NCBI GenBank assembly: GCA_025267735.1
Contig: CM046297.1
Span: 16,766,011 to 16,830,010, forward strand
DNA from: Mactra quadrangularis
Lineage: Eukaryota; Mollusca; Bivalvia; Venerida; Mactridae
DNA: 64,000 nucleotides
Direction: 5' to 3'
This document shows, one piece after another, positions 10,111-23,221 of the stretch; positions within the stretch are counted from its first letter, which is position 1, and the number at the start of each line of letters is the position of its first letter. The notes below the pieces were generated by a model. It saw nothing but the letters and a program-made list of their open reading frames with translations. It searched no databases and had not been told where the DNA came from. The position numbers and the translations under genes are program-made.

Positions 10111-10892
10111 TAAAAAATTTCTAATAAAACATAACAGTGATCTTTAAAATGTTAATTAGAACTCATTTTTCATTGAATTCTTACAGCAGCCCAACAATAG
10201 AGAAGTTCAAATAGCACATAAAATGAATTACATTTTTATGTCCAAAAATGCTAATGTTGGCCTGTGAATAGTAATTATTAACTTCAAGTTGGTTGCATAA
10301 GTTTTGAATTTTGCAAATAACGCAGTTTATTGTCTGTTCGATGTCGTACTAACGATTTTTAACTGGCTATCAATATCTATGAGATTAACTGGGGAATTCG
10401 GAGGAAATATTGTCTAGAAGGAGAAATCGGTGAAAAACATGATTTTTTATGAGTTTACATCTATATCTTTTTCTAGTTCGAATGAGAAATTACTAATATA
10501 TTTTATGTGTATCATGTTTAAAATCAATTGTAACAATGGTTATGAGAAACGTCTTATTGTCTGATTCTAAAATAAAAAATACTCTGTTTTCGTACAGTTG
10601 TATTCGTAAGCATTTTAAAAATAAACAATGTCGAACAAGCAACAAGCACATATATTGATGGCATAGGTCGGTTACATAACAAAACAGAACATTTTTATGA
10701 CAGAACAATTATTTGTCTCAGTTTACACAAAAAACATGAGAACAAATGAATAACAAACACAACAAGACAGTAAATTATCAATTTCGTGCCAGCTACTTAA
10801 ATGACAAGTTAACACGCTATTCAATTAAGCATATGGGATTTATCTTCAAATTCCCCTAGTTATTGCTGTAGATTGCATGACTACAGACCCTG
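10111..10892. other. AT-rich non-coding stretch
   Basis: No feature recognised. A 71-codon minus open frame at 10493-10708 has no domain-like pattern. Confidence 0.4.
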
Positions 10893-10985
10893 TATACTAA
10901 GGGTTGAGTTGTTCACATGAAGAATTGTCCCTACTTACACATTCAGCAGTATCTAGTTTGGGTTGAGTTGTCCATGAATTGACTC
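10893..10985. mobile_element. Fragment related to the ACAACTCAA foldback
   Basis: Contains AAGGGTTGAGTTGTTCAC, TTGTCCCTACTTA and GGGTTGAGTTGTCC, as at the right side of the 7095-7785 element. Confidence 0.35.
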
Positions 10986-11269
10986 AAACCAGAACAGCAG
11001 AGAAATCTAACATTTCATGATCTATCAGTTAAAACAACTACATGTATAATAACCAAAATATACCTTTACGTGTCTTTCTATTTTGTCACATGACACATGC
11101 ATGATCCTGGATGTTTTTGTTTACAGTTTCACTATAGTCTAAGCTCAGTGATACACTAAATGCAGTGGACCTTCCAGGGTGATTCTGTAAAAAAAAGACA
11201 AACAAAAAGGTAAAGAACTCAGTGATTCACTTTCTTTTTTAAACATGGACACTTTAGTTAAATTTTATT
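10986..11269. other. AT-rich non-coding stretch
   Basis: Nothing recognised. Confidence 0.35.
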
Positions 11270-11850
11270 CAACTGTGAGTGGTGAATACATTAACCCTGC
11301 CCAAGGGTTAGATAAAATGTTGCACAAAAAAACTTAACCAAGAAATTTTATAAGTATAAAAGGGCCATAATCCAGTCAAGAGTAAATCAAGAGTTATGCA
11401 GCTTGGTAGTTGACCTTCAATAGTTTCAAAGATAAAATGTTGCACCAAAAAACCAACAAATTTATAAGTATAAAAGGGCCATGATTCAGTCCAAATTCAT
11501 CCTAGAGTTATGTAACTTGGTATCTGAACATCAATGGTACCACGTAGACATGTGTGAAGTTTAAAGTGAATCCCTTCAGTAGTTGCAAAGATAAAATGTT
11601 ACACCTAAAAACTTAACCAAGAAATTTCTAAGTATATAAGGCCATAATTCAGTCCAAATTCATCCAAGAGTTAGGTAACTTGGTATTTGAACTTACAGGA
11701 TAACCCCGTGAACACAAATAAAGTTTTAAGTGAATCCCTCCAGTACTTGCAAAGATATAAAAGAAACAAAAATGTTGCACCTAAAAACTTAACCAAGAAG
11801 TGTTAAGCTGAAGCCGACGCCTCCGCCCACCTGAGTAGGATAGCCCACTA
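11270..11850. mobile_element. Composite repeat with imperfect tandem core and GC-rich tail
   Basis: AAAATGTTGCACC or TTACACC followed by AAAACTTAACC recurs near 11318, 11432, 11590 and 11770, with GGGCCATRATTCAGTCCAAATTCAT between. The core ends in GAAGCCGACGCCTCCGCCC then GAGTAGGATAGCCCAC. The tandem-core and GC-tail layout resembles the elements at 14417, 21238, 25349 and 28588. Confidence 0.6.
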
Positions 11851-12740
11851 TTCGAAAAAACTACCAAATTTTTTTGAAATGTTATCATGGGATAAGCATA
11901 AAATACATTTTTGCAGGCCACAAGGATGCAGTATATTTTTTTAGCTAATGAAATGTTGCCAATAACTTTACCGCATTTTATCCAATTCTGTATCTTTCGG
12001 ATACACAGAAAAGTTTAACAACAGTTACCTCAATTGTGGCCCTTGAAACATGACACCATTATAAGTTGGAGTAATAGCAATAGATCTTAGATCTGAAAAC
12101 TCTATGACTGAATTTAAGCATATTTATAACCAGCTACATCTTCACCACTCATTATGACAAACTTTATCTAACTACTTCATCCAATAAATGTCATTATCTG
12201 CTCTCCAGTAACCTACAATATGAGATAAATATTAAACTTATTTCATTCATAGTGTGTGCCATAAGATAGTACAATAACTATTGTCTATTTGGCCCATAAA
12301 AAAGGATATAGATAGTTTGCATTTATCCTGGAACTCCCAAAACATGTAATGATCTATATGACTACAACATATATTTAGCTAAGATTTTGCACACAGTCTT
12401 TTTCCAACTTTCCTTCTTGAATTAAGATTTTTTTGAAAATTTAACAAATAAATAAAAAAAAAATCCATAGTTAATTCCATCTGATAGTCATCGAGATATT
12501 TTATGTTTCAAGTGTCCCAGTTTAACACTAACTACCTATACATCACCCATGTGACAATGTTATTCTGTGTCAGAACTTTGTGTTTATTACACCCATATTG
12601 AACATTGTTTCATGAACGTTTTATTCCTTCAGTGTTTATTGCTGCCTATAACATATTTGTAAACTATATAAGACAAGATATGGTTCACTTCTAAAAAAAA
12701 CATGGTAAAAAAACAATGATGATAATGATATTTCAAAAAG
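11851..12740. other. AT-rich non-coding stretch
   Basis: No gene or repeat end recognised. Confidence 0.4.
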
Positions 12741-13007
12741 ATTCCAGTGTTTGACTCTAACAGTGTCCCGGGATTTAAAGGATCCCAAAAACTTGGGGAG
12801 TCCTAGTAATCCTTAGCTTGGGATTCTATCAAGATCCCTGAAAATAGCCATGAATTGGTTACTGCAATTAGTGACTGCAAATCTGTACCAAAATTTGGGT
12901 TTTTTTATTAGAGGAATCCTAAACATTAAGGAGGAATCCCTGAATTACTGAATTGGGGTTCCTTTGGGATTTCTGATAAAAACATTTATAGAGTCAAACC
13001 TTGGAAT
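12741..13007. mobile_element. Inverted-repeat element (MITE), about 265 bp
   Basis: The left side ATTCCAGTGTTTGACTCTA is matched by the reverse complement of the right side, ATTCCAAGGTTTGACTCTA. Similarity continues more loosely inside (GGGATT, CCCCAA, CCTTA). No open frame. Confidence 0.6.
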
Positions 13008-14416
13008 AATTCTAATCATAGTAGAGCTTGTTGTCAAGAGATGACTTACCCAGTGCAACATACCCTCAGTCACAGCACCTCATTTTCTATGTCAAAGAGG
13101 AGTCCTAAACTGATAGGCATTCAGTTGATGATAATAACTGATGATCATAGGTTCTTAATCAAATGACAAAACCATCTAACAATGACCTATAGATCTTGCT
13201 TTAGTTGTTCCAGAATAAGTTTCCTGCCAGTACACATTGTGTCAACAGAGCCTGAAGAGAACAGTATATTTTTCATCAATAAGATATAAAGGTTTTTTTT
13301 AACTGAACCCAGTCACTGCAAAACTCAACAGTTAATTACTGTACAGTAAGGTCCTGTGAAGATCAAAATTTTACAAGGAATTAACCAAGTCTTACAGGAC
13401 TGGAAACATTTTAAATGTTTTGATGCATTAAAGCTATGCAGATGAGGTCAATTATCCCCTGGAAAATGGGTCCTGTTAATCTGAAGATCTACATGGACCT
13501 TTTAATCTTTTACAAGATTTGTCCATCGGTCATGTTTTGCAGACGGTGACTAACTGAACCAGTGCAATAGTTGTCCCATTTGTATATTTTTCAACTTTAG
13601 CTTAAATACCATAAGTAAAATATATAAGGTGCAAATTTGAACCTAAACAATTTTTGCATAATAGAACAATTTCTGACATTCATGCACTTTAGAGATAAAA
13701 CTAAGCCTTGCTCTCACTTAAACTAGTCTTATCCATTGGGTCATTTGCCTGACATAACAGCTGAAATCAAAACCCAATGACTTTTCAATTACAGTCTACA
13801 TTATTAGGATATGAAAATGGTTGTCCAAACATATTGTTTTAGTAGAGAGCTATATATCTCGTTTGTTGATTTTTGATTGCCCAAGAGAAAGTTTTGGTTG
13901 TCCCAGCAACCAGACACCCACTAATCATAGACTACAATTTTACAATATATTTGCCTTAAACACATGGACCATCTAAAAAACAACTAAAACTCAAGAATTT
14001 TATGTCAGAAACATTTACATAAGAAAAAGGACCCATACATATTCAGTCCCCAAAATCCTGATTTCATGACCCATCTTGAAAAATAAACTTGTAACCCAAG
14101 TAATCAGAAGATAAGAAAAGTAATATACTTACTACTCCATCTAGATTACTGACATATAGTGAATGTCTAGTCTCTTCAATCTTAGTATATATACAGCTGT
14201 CAATTTTGGATCATTAGTGAAAATCACTTGACTACCTCCTACACTTTGTAACTGAAATACATGTACAAGTATTTTTACAATAAAATGATATTTGATATGG
14301 TTGGCACACAGGTGCCAGACACAATTTTCCTTCTTATTGTATATAAAGAGACTCACTAGATGCACAATTAGTAGGAAAATTGTAACCGGCACCTGCGAGA
14401 TGGCATTTAAAATTTA
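13008..14416. other. AT-rich non-coding stretch
   Basis: No clear gene. A weak inverted pairing (AACTGAACCCAGTCACTGCA near 13300 with CTGAACCAGTGCA near 13555) was not strong enough to call. The 83-codon minus open frame at 14141-14392 looks accidental. Confidence 0.4.
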
Positions 14417-14690
14417 ACAAGAAATGTAATGTTGAATCCACATTAAAGCCGTATTTAAAAACTTTATCGCAAAAATTACGAAGGGCAATAATCCATAATA
14501 AAGCTAGGTAGAGTTGTGGTTACTGTCTTATTCTGTTGATCCCATGGTATGTTATAGTGTTAAGTTTCATAAAGATCTGAAATAAATGGCAGAGATATAT
14601 GCTAAATTGAAAACTTTAACTTAATTGTTAATTACACTGGACATCCGCCAACCCCCCAACCGCCCACCCCACCCGTGTTTTGCCAAACTA
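14417..14690 (+). mobile_element. Composite element, single-core-unit relative of 28588-30165
   Basis: Starts AACAAGAAATGTAATG, then CCACATTAAAGCCG, one core unit with GGTAGAGTTGTGGTTACTGT and AATGGCAGAGATAT, and ends with a C-rich tail (CCGCCAACCCCCCAACCGCC). The same start, core and tail occur at 28588-30165, where the core has expanded to seven or more units. Confidence 0.75.
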
Positions 14691-14980
14691 TTAGTCAAAA
14701 TCCTGCTAAAAATCCAGGAGAACAAGATTTTAGCATACTTTACATAGCAAAATTAAATTTCTAAGGTTAAAAATTATGTGACCTTGGTACCAGCACTAAA
14801 AACTGAACCCTTGAATTGAAGTTAAACGAAAGATATTTTTAAACTTTGGTGAACTATTGATTTCCCTCAAATGAGAATGCTCAGAAACTATAATTCTTTT
14901 TAAGTGACTTCAATATTAACAAGTTTGAGCAGGCCGGTAATGCAAGCAGTAAGATGAAAACTACAGCCTACAGCAATAAG

Positions 14981-15270
14981 TTTTATTTATTTATTTATTG
15001 GAGTTAACGCCGTATCAACACAATTTAGGTCATTTCACAGCGTCCAGCGCACCTAACTTAGCTTTCCTGGACCATTGTCTATAACCAGTACTCACCTACC
15101 CTTCCACAAGGCCGGAAACTTCTCCATATTGTCTAATCAATGGAGGAAAATCGACATTATTGTCAAATTTTCATGGAAGGGTATAACCTCCCCGGGTGGG
15201 ATTCAAACCCGCACCCCCTCGGGCACGAGTATCCAAATCCTGGCGCGCTACCAACCACGCTATCGACCCG
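14981..15270 (-). mobile_element. SINE family S-I, minus copy 3, perfect 12-bp target duplication
   Basis: 290 bp bounded on both sides by TACAGCAATAAG (14969-14980 and 15271-15282). The minus strand starts CGGGTCGATAGCGTGG, has a B box with one change (GGTTTGAATCCCA) and ends in AAATA repeats. The perfect duplication fixes both ends of the family and marks this as one of the youngest insertions here. Confidence 0.93.
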
Positions 15271-15282
15271 TACAGCAATAAG

Positions 15283-16480
15283 ATCCATCTTACTGTTATT
15301 GAGTTTTTGTCCTAATACTGTTGACTGTTTTTTTCAAATTATCTTGTTTCTTCCAAATAGACATTGGTACCTCATAAGCGATGATTTCAACCTGAAATAA
15401 ATAAAAAAAAACAGAGAAAAGAAACCCAAAAGAAGTTACGAGTATGTACATCATGTGTAGATTTTGTTTGTTATAGTGGCATGTTTGTGTACAAGTAAAA
15501 TGATTTTGTTGAGCCTACAACTGTTCTATAGTGTTGTTAAAGTGAATACATATGTGTCTTTGCTGTGTGAGTCAAACACTTGCTTGTAAAAAGCTAACTA
15601 AGATAGTGTGCTGGTCAAAACAGCTTCTCTTGACATAGGGCAAGGTAGGGCATGGCTTGGTTCAAGTAGTGTATGTAAGCAAAGAAGCTATTTATGGCTG
15701 AAAGAAAAACTGAAGTTGTATTATATTCAGAATAAACCATTTGTACACCAGTCACATGTGTGTAAGAAAAGATGTAATATAATATAATTCCATTTAAAGA
15801 TATCTGTATCACTAAGGATAAGAGTAAGTATAAATCACAATGAATTATTTCTGACATATATTCCATAGACAAAGAAACAGTGACATGTATTGGGTATGTT
15901 CATTAATGTATAGTACACTAGATGTTACAAAAAGGAGGTGGGGCATGGCTTACAATCAGAACTATTATCAAGATAAAAATATATTTCCACCAAAATGAAC
16001 ATTTTGTGGGGCAAATGATCTGATTTGATGCTGGCTTTGTTGCTTGCAATGACGTAATGCCATAGTAGAACATTTGACAAGAGTGCCAAGATGGTTTGAT
16101 ATTGGTCACCAAAGTTCAAACAATAATTTAGGTAACTGGTGTTAAAACAAAAAAGATGCTGACCAAGCCTTTTGAAGGGATAAGTATAATAGAAAATGGA
16201 CATACTTTAAGCCAAATGGTTATTAACCATGAAACCTTTGAATTTCTTATTGATATACACTCAAAAATAAAATTTAATTTAATTAAGCATAAAAACTTCT
16301 AACTTAATATAAAAAAATAGAATGCATGTACATGCTTATCAGAAACAACGTTCCTAGAAATTTTGCCAACGAACTTAAGGATACAAGAAATAAGAAGTGG
16401 ATGTGCCAATTACTTAGTCTAAATAAATCGCACATTAATGTAAATCTATTGACAAATTATGATGACAAATTAAACTTTAC
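15283..16480. other. Non-coding stretch
   Basis: No recognisable gene or repeat. Two overlapping open frames (15918-16203, minus) and one at 15615-15872 show hydrophobic composition expected from AT-rich DNA and no family pattern. Confidence 0.4.
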
Positions 16481-19140
16481 ATCTTTAGAGTTCAAAACAA
16501 AAACAAAATGTAAGTGCTTGACAAGAGATGTCAACCTACTGTGCAGTATCTAAATGCACTGTACAGTAACCAGTACCGTCTTAGGCATTGCCTAGCCATG
16601 ATGTGTCAACATGTCCGTGCAATGTATATCACTTACAAAACCTTCCACTAAAAATCAAGAAAGAATTCGTTACTAAGATATCAAATTGCGTCATAAAGAA
16701 ACAGTTAATACACTTAAATGTACCAATATATTAATTATACTAGTAAAATGCAATCAAATAAGCCTAAAAGTCTATGTTATATAACTTGGCTCTAATTTAA
16801 ATCTATTGAGAGAAATTTTAATAGATTAAATATTAACCTATGTTTTTTAGGTCTCAAAACAGAAACAAAATGACTTTGTAAGTGATTGACAAGACAAGTT
16901 AACGAGTACTGTCTTAGCCATTGCTGTCAGGCAAAAAATATACCTCCACATTACCGAAATAAGCAACAAGAAGGCATAAGACCTACTGACCACTCCTAAA
17001 AAATGAGTGACCAGAACAATGACAGGTGCTTTCCTCGCCCGTAATTTGTCATGTGCAATGTCTTTCACATACAAAACCTTACACTTAAAAACAATTAAAT
17101 ACTAAGTTAGATACTATTATCATAAAAAATTGCTACTTTAAGTGAAACAAATTCATTCTTGAAAAAAAACTCTTGCTTAAAAAATATACTAAAAAAAGTT
17201 AAGAAACATACAAACATCAATACTTTATCGTACAAAAAAACCTTACATCAGTTGTAAAAAATAACTTACCAGCGAAATTTTAAAAGATTAAATATTAACC
17301 TATGTATCTTTAGTGCTCAAAACAAATATAAAATGACTTTGTAAGTGATTGACAAGACAAGTTAACGAGTACTGTCTTAGCCATTGCTGACCGGCAAACA
17401 ATATACCTCCACATTACCCAAATGAGCAACAAGAAGGCATAATACCTACTGACCACTCCTAAAAAAATGAGTGACCAGAACAATGACAGGTGCTTTCCTC
17501 GCCCGTAATTTGTCATGTGCAATGTCTTTCACATACAAAACCTTACACTTAAAACAATTAAATACTAAGTTAGATACTAACTTAAATCATAAAAATAATT
17601 ACTACTTTAAGTGAAACAATTTATTCTTGAAAAAAAACCTCTTGTTTAAAAAATATACTAAAAAAATTAAGAAACATACAGACATCAATACTTAATCATA
17701 CAAAAAATACCTTACATCAGTTGTAAGAAATAACTTACCAGCGAAATTTTAATAAATTAACCTATGTATCTTTAGTGCTCAAAACAATAATAAAATGACT
17801 TTGTAAGTGATTGACAAGACAAGTTAACGAGTACTGTCTTAGCCATTGCTGACCGGCAAACAATATACCTCCACATTACCCAAATGAGCAACAAGAAGGC
17901 ATAAGACCTACTGACCACTCCTAAAAAAATGAGTGACCAGAACAATGACAGGTGCTTTCCTCGCCCGTAATTTGTCATGTGCAATGTCTTTCACATACAA
18001 AACCTTACACTTAAAACAATTAAATACTAAGTTAGATACTAACTTAAATCATAAAAATAATTACTACTTTAAGTGTAACAATTTATTCTTGAAAAAAAAA
18101 CTTGCTTAAAAAAATACTCAAAAAAGTTAAGAAACATACAGACATCAATACTTTATTGTACAAAAAAATACCTTCCATCAGTTGTAAGAAATAACTTACC
18201 AGCGAAATTTTAATAGATTAAATATTAACCTATGTATCTTTAGTGCTCAAAACAAAAATAAAATGACTTTGTAAGTGATTGACAAGACAAGTTAACGAGT
18301 ACTGTCTTAGCCATTGCTGACCGGCAAACAATATACCTCCACATTACCCAAATGAGCAACAAGAAGGCATAAGACCTACTGACCACTCCTAAAAAAATGA
18401 GTGACCAGAACAATGACAGGTGCTTTCCTCGCCCGTAATTTGTCATGTGCAATGTCTTTCACATACAAAACCTTACACTTAAAACAATTAAATACTAAGT
18501 TAGATACTAACTTTAATCATAAAAATAATTACTACTTAAAGTGTAACAATTTATTCTTGAAAAAAAACTTGCTTAAAAAATATACTAAAAAAATCTAAGA
18601 AACATACAGACATCAATACTTTATCGTACAAAAAAAACCTTACATCAGTTGTAAGAAATAACTTACCAGCGAAATTTTAATAAATTAACCTATGTATCTT
18701 TAGTGCTCAAAACAAAAATAAAATGACTTTGTAAGTGATTGACAAGACAAGTTAACGAGTACTGTCTTAGCCATTGCTGACCGGCAAACAATATACCTCC
18801 ACATTACCCAAATGAGCAACAAGAAGGCATAAGACCTACTGACCACTCCTAAAAAATGAGTGACCAGAACAATGACAGGTGCTTTCCTCGCCCGTAATTT
18901 GTCATGTGCAATGTCTTTCACATACAAAACCTAACACTTATAAAAAAAATTAAATACTAAGTTAGATACTAACTTTTATCATAAAAATAATTGCTACTTT
19001 AAGTGAAACAATTTATTCTTGAAAAAAACTCTTGCTTAAAAAATATACTAAAAAAAATTAAGAAACATAAAGACATCAATACTTAATCGTACAAAAATAC
19101 CTTACATCAGTTGTAAGAAATAACTTACCAGCAAAAATCT
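16481..19140. repeat. About 463-bp tandem array, one degenerate and five good units
   Basis: Good units start near 16847, 17310, 17772, 18240 and 18700; a degenerate, internally deleted unit starts at 16481. Each contains TGACTTTGTAAGTGATTGAC, GAGTACTGTCTTAGCCATTG and GACAGGTGCTTTCCTCGCCC, then a poly-A-rich part and AACTTACCAGCGAAATTTTA. The CTCCT-A6/7-TGAGTG stretch has 6 or 7 A in different units, shifting the minus-strand 70 to 75 codon open frame. No family was recognised in that frame. Whether it is a satellite or a multiplied exon is open. Confidence 0.88.
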
Positions 19141-19925
19141 TAAGATAAAAAAATAACCTACAAGCAAAATTTGAAGTTAAAAATGAAAAAGTCAAAATTT
19201 TAACTTTATATAGAAAATAAACATGCAAATACATCACAGACTCCATATATTTCAATCAATTTTCATTTGAACAAAGCCTACTGTCCATCGCATGAAAAAA
19301 AAACTTACGTAAAACATTTTAAATAAATAACCAAAATCAAATGCAAAAAGCTAACCTACGAGCAAAATTCTAAGATTGATAAAATAAACTACCAGAAAAA
19401 AATTGTTTAATAGGGAATAAAAGTAAAATAAAGAAAAACATGCGAACACATCATGAACTCCATAAATATTAATTGGAGAGGTAAGACTCAGTGACCAAGT
19501 GATATCGACCATCTCCATTTGTGAAATTGTGATAATTAAAGTCTTCTATCGTTAGACTAACACCCCAGGTAAAATATTTGCTGAAACCATATGAAATGCA
19601 AATTGCTTTCCATGCATTGAATGTTTACAGTAGACTTACCAATGACAAGATAGAAAAATAGGAAAATATACAAAGAAAAAAGTAAGAATGGGTATGTGTA
19701 TTTGAAAGATTTAATGTGTAGTGCACACTACAACATGCATTTCTATATTAATAATAGGTTTGTGTATACTAAAGCATGAAAAGATAGAAAAAGATTCAAA
19801 GAAACAGAAAGAGATGGTACATTTTAAGACAGATTGAATGTGCATAACACCACATGAACTGCATATCACCACGATGCAATATTACAATATACATGTACGT
19901 CCAAGGTTTGTCAAGACTTGAGTAT
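19141..19925. other. AT-rich non-coding stretch with remnants of the 463-bp unit
   Basis: CTACAAGCAAAATTTGAAG and CTACGAGCAAAATTCTAAG near 19160 and 19365 look like worn copies of the CCAGCGAAATTTTAA end of the 463-bp unit. Nothing else recognised. Confidence 0.4.
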
Positions 19926-21232
19926 TGTTTTTGTTACATTTAGGGTATAATGTGTCATACAGCAACAAATATAGAAGTGATTTTACCATGTGTTATTTTC
20001 AGTTATATAAGTTATATAAGGCACACACAATCAGAATGATTTTATCATGATTTATTTTCATGTATAAAATGCATACACAATGGAAATATGTCATACAGTG
20101 ACAAAGAAAGAAGCAATTTTATCATGTATTATTTCCAGTTTCCTGGTATATAATTCATACACAATGAAAATGTGTCATACAGCAACAAAGAAAGAAGCAA
20201 TTTTATCATGTGTTATTTTCAGTTATATCATGCATACACAATGGAAATGTGTCATACAGCGACAAAGAATGAAGCAATTTTATCATGAGTTATTTTCAGT
20301 TATTTAATGCATACATAATGAATATGTGTCATACAGCGACAAAGAAAGAAGCAATTTTATCATGTGTTATTTTCAGTTATATAATGCATACACAATGGAA
20401 ATGTGTCATACAGCTACAAAGAAAGAATCAATTTTATCACGTGTTATTTACAGTTATATAATGCATACACAATGAAAATGTGTCATACAGCGACAAAGAA
20501 AGAATCAATTTTATCATGTGCTATTTTCAGTTATATAATGCATACACAATGAAAATGTGTCATACAGCGACAAAAAAGGAGCAATTTTATCATGTGTTAT
20601 TTTCAGTTATATAATGTATACACAATGAAAATGTGGCATACAGAGACAAAGAAAGAAGCAATTTTCCATGCATCATACAATGCACACACAATATAAATAG
20701 GCCATACAGCAACAAAGAAAGAAGTGATTCTACCTTGTTTTTTTTATTTCAGTTGTAAAATGCATGCACAATAAAAATGTGTCATACAGCGACAAAGAAA
20801 GAAGTGATTTTATCATGTGGTTTTTTTCAGTTATATAATGCATGCACAATAAAATGTGTCATACAGCGACAAAGAAAGAAGCAATTTTTCCATACATTAT
20901 TTTTCAGTTATAAAATGCATACACAATAAAAATGTGTCATACAGCGACAAAGAAAGAAATAATTCTACCATGTGTTATTTTCAGTTGTATAATACAAGCA
21001 CAATAAAAAATGTGTCATACAGCGACAAAGAAAGAAGACATTTTCCATACATTATTTTTCAGTTATATAATGCATACACAATAAAAATATGTCATACAGC
21101 GACAAAGAAAGAAGCGATTTTCCATACATTATTTTTCAGTTATATAATGCATACACAATATAAATGTGTCATATGGTGACAAAGAAAGAAGTGATTTTAC
21201 CAAGTGTTTTTTTTTTTCAGTTGTAAAATGCT
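19926..21232 (+). repeat. 77-bp tandem array, about 17 units
   Basis: The unit is TTTCAGTTATATAATGCATA, CACAATGAAAATGTGTCATA, CAGCGACAAAGAAAGAAGCA, ATTTTATCATGTGTTAT. GTGTCATACAGC or variants recur about every 77 bp. Indels break any long frame, so the open frames inside (for example 20856-21179) are by-products. The array runs directly into the element at 21238. Confidence 0.92.
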
Positions 21233-21237
21233 TACAC

Positions 21238-21858
21238 AACAAGAGTACTGCTAGGCAGAGCATTACATGCCTGATAGTTTTTTTTTTGTTAAGATGATGC
21301 ATTTGTAAGACATGAGAATATTCATAAATACTGTGGGCCAAATGGAACTTAAGTTATGCTCTGAAAACTGTTTTCAGTTTTAAGGTAATAGTGACCTTGA
21401 CCTTTGACCTTGAAACCCCAAAATCAATAGGGGTCTTTTACCGGATACAGGGGCGGCGAAATCAAACGTCCATAAGTTGGTTAAGATGAAGCATTTGTAA
21501 GACATGAGAATATTTGATATGAATATCATCTTATGATAATTGTTGAAAACTAAGTAGAGAAAAAAGATACCATGGACAATTCTCCCTTGAAAATTGAATA
21601 CTGTGGGCCAAATGAAACGTAAATTTGTATTATAGAATGCTAACACAGATATTATGCGTCGGATAGTGACAGTGACTTTGACCTTGTGACCCCAAAATCA
21701 GCAGGGGTCTTCTACCCGAGATGGACAATCATCCTATGAAGTTTGAATATTGTGGGTCAAATGGAACTTCAGTTATGCTCCAGAAACCAAATTGCTAACG
21801 GACGGACGGACGCCAGGGGGTATAACACAATATGTCCAAAAATCTTTCGGGCATATAA
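21238..21858 (+). mobile_element. Composite element with GACGGACGG tail
   Basis: Starts AACAAGAGTACTGCTAGGCA GAGCATTACATGCC, contains two diverged units with GTGACCTTGACCTTTGACC or TGACTTTGACCTTGTGACC, then ACGGACGGACGGACG and a tail TCGGGCATATAATT. Start and tail carry an inverted match (GCATTACATGCC with GGGCATATAAT), as does the larger relative at 25349. Confidence 0.7.
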
Positions 21859-21860
21859 TT

Positions 21861-22678
21861 ATGAAAATGAAGCTTAAAATAAAACACTTACTCACTCTGT
21901 TTTACAATCAAGCTTCAAAAGAGTTATAAAATAATTATTTGAAAAAATAATAATATAACTGCACTTATCTTTTTTTTTCTGATGACCATAAATTTCTTGT
22001 TCATAATCATCTAAAACAATCATCCACACAGTTATATTGTATATCTGAAATGATAAATCAAACTTGAAAGAACAGACTGGGTAATGATAATGAAATTGTA
22101 AAAGGCTGATCATGGCCCAACTCTTTTTTAACAAAAAACAACACAAAAACACATAAGAGCAGTCAAAGGACAATGCAGTCAACTTTGTGAGTGTTTTGTA
22201 CGTGGCAAGGCCTATCTTTAAGCTTAAGTGCTTTCAGGACTAAGTTTTTCAAAGGCAATAAATCAGTCAAAAAGTTATCAAATTCATATTTGTAAAATAA
22301 GAAAGGGGTAAAACTTCAAAAACAAACATTATAGTAACAAATACTACATTGAGATGTGGTATGAATGAATAAGCAAACTAACTTCTGCGATATTAACTTC
22401 AAATAAAACAAGTTTATACATTAAATATTACAGCATAAAAGGGCATAACTCAAAAAATAATCCATGAAGAGTTCTATCCCTTAAAATTTGTGTGGATGTG
22501 GTACCAATGAATAAGTGTACCACCATACAGTTACGTACCTTGATTAGCACAAAAAATATTTCAGTTTAAACATTTTAACTTTAATTAGTTAGAAGTTAAA
22601 AAAGAGGCACAACTGCAAAAATAATTCTCCCACAGTTACATCCTTTGTATGCCGCATAGATATAGTACTGACAATATA
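21861..22678. other. AT-rich non-coding stretch
   Basis: Faint similarity to the AAGGGCATAACTC-type core near 22440 and 22600; otherwise nothing recognised. Confidence 0.4.
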
Positions 22679-22849
22679 CAGTTATTTCATATGTGATTTG
22701 GGAACAGTTAAACTGTTGGCCCGAGGTGGAGGGAATAGTGTTTTGATCTGTTTCCCGAGGCCGTAGGCCGAGGGAAACAGTTTAAAGCACTATTCCTGAC
22801 ATTGAGGGACAACCGTTTGACTGTTCCCATATCACATATAAAATAACTG
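22679..22849. mobile_element. Foldback element with central perfect hairpin (171 bp)
   Basis: The left arm CAGTTATTTCATATGTGATT TGGGAACAG is the inverse of the right arm, ending ATCACATATAAAATAACTG. At the centre (22748-22780) CTGTTTCCC and GGGAAACAG enclose GGCCGTAGGCC, a near-perfect hairpin. A solo right arm lies at 36890-36972. No clean target duplication. Confidence 0.75.
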
Positions 22850-23212
22850 TGTTATTACCTGATCAATTACTATTTTAACAGTACTTGACATATTTAAAGC
22901 CTCTGGTAAAGTCTAAAATCCCATAGCAGTTACTTCCCTTTATACAAGTACAGTAACAGTTCGTGACGTAAGAGCACGCGCAGGAAACAGTCAAAACTAT
23001 TGACCGGTCAACAGTTCACTCAGAAAACAGTTAAAAATATTGAATTACACTTGTATAAGCATTCCGGTAATAATAAGTTTATGCCCTTTCACAGTATGGT
23101 TGATATAGTCCATTGAATAAGTATACTAACTTCCAATAAAATATCTACAATAGTGTTGAAGATATAAAGCTTTAAAAAAGGTCTCATTTTCTTCAAATAG
23201 TCAAACTAAAAA
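22850..23212. other. Non-coding stretch
   Basis: Contains further AACAGT motifs and a small palindrome TTGACCGGTCAA near 23000, possibly a worn extension of the foldback family. Otherwise nothing recognised. Confidence 0.4.
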
Positions 23213-23221
23213 TTTTTTATC

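Noticed and set aside
13300..13565. Possible MITE with AACTGAACC and GCAAAAC ends
   Set aside because: Pairing is too weak and interrupted to define ends.
15140..15400. Plus open frames over the SINE at 14981
   Set aside because: They translate SINE sequence and its flank; the same peptide pieces recur at other SINE copies.
15918..16203. Two overlapping hydrophobic minus frames
   Set aside because: Hydrophobic residues are expected from AT-rich codons, and neither frame shows a conserved motif.
19926..21232. Regular short repeats that could suggest a CRISPR array (also 43961-44370 and 7881-8100)
   Set aside because: The repeats are head-to-tail without unique spacers, and all context is eukaryotic transposon DNA.
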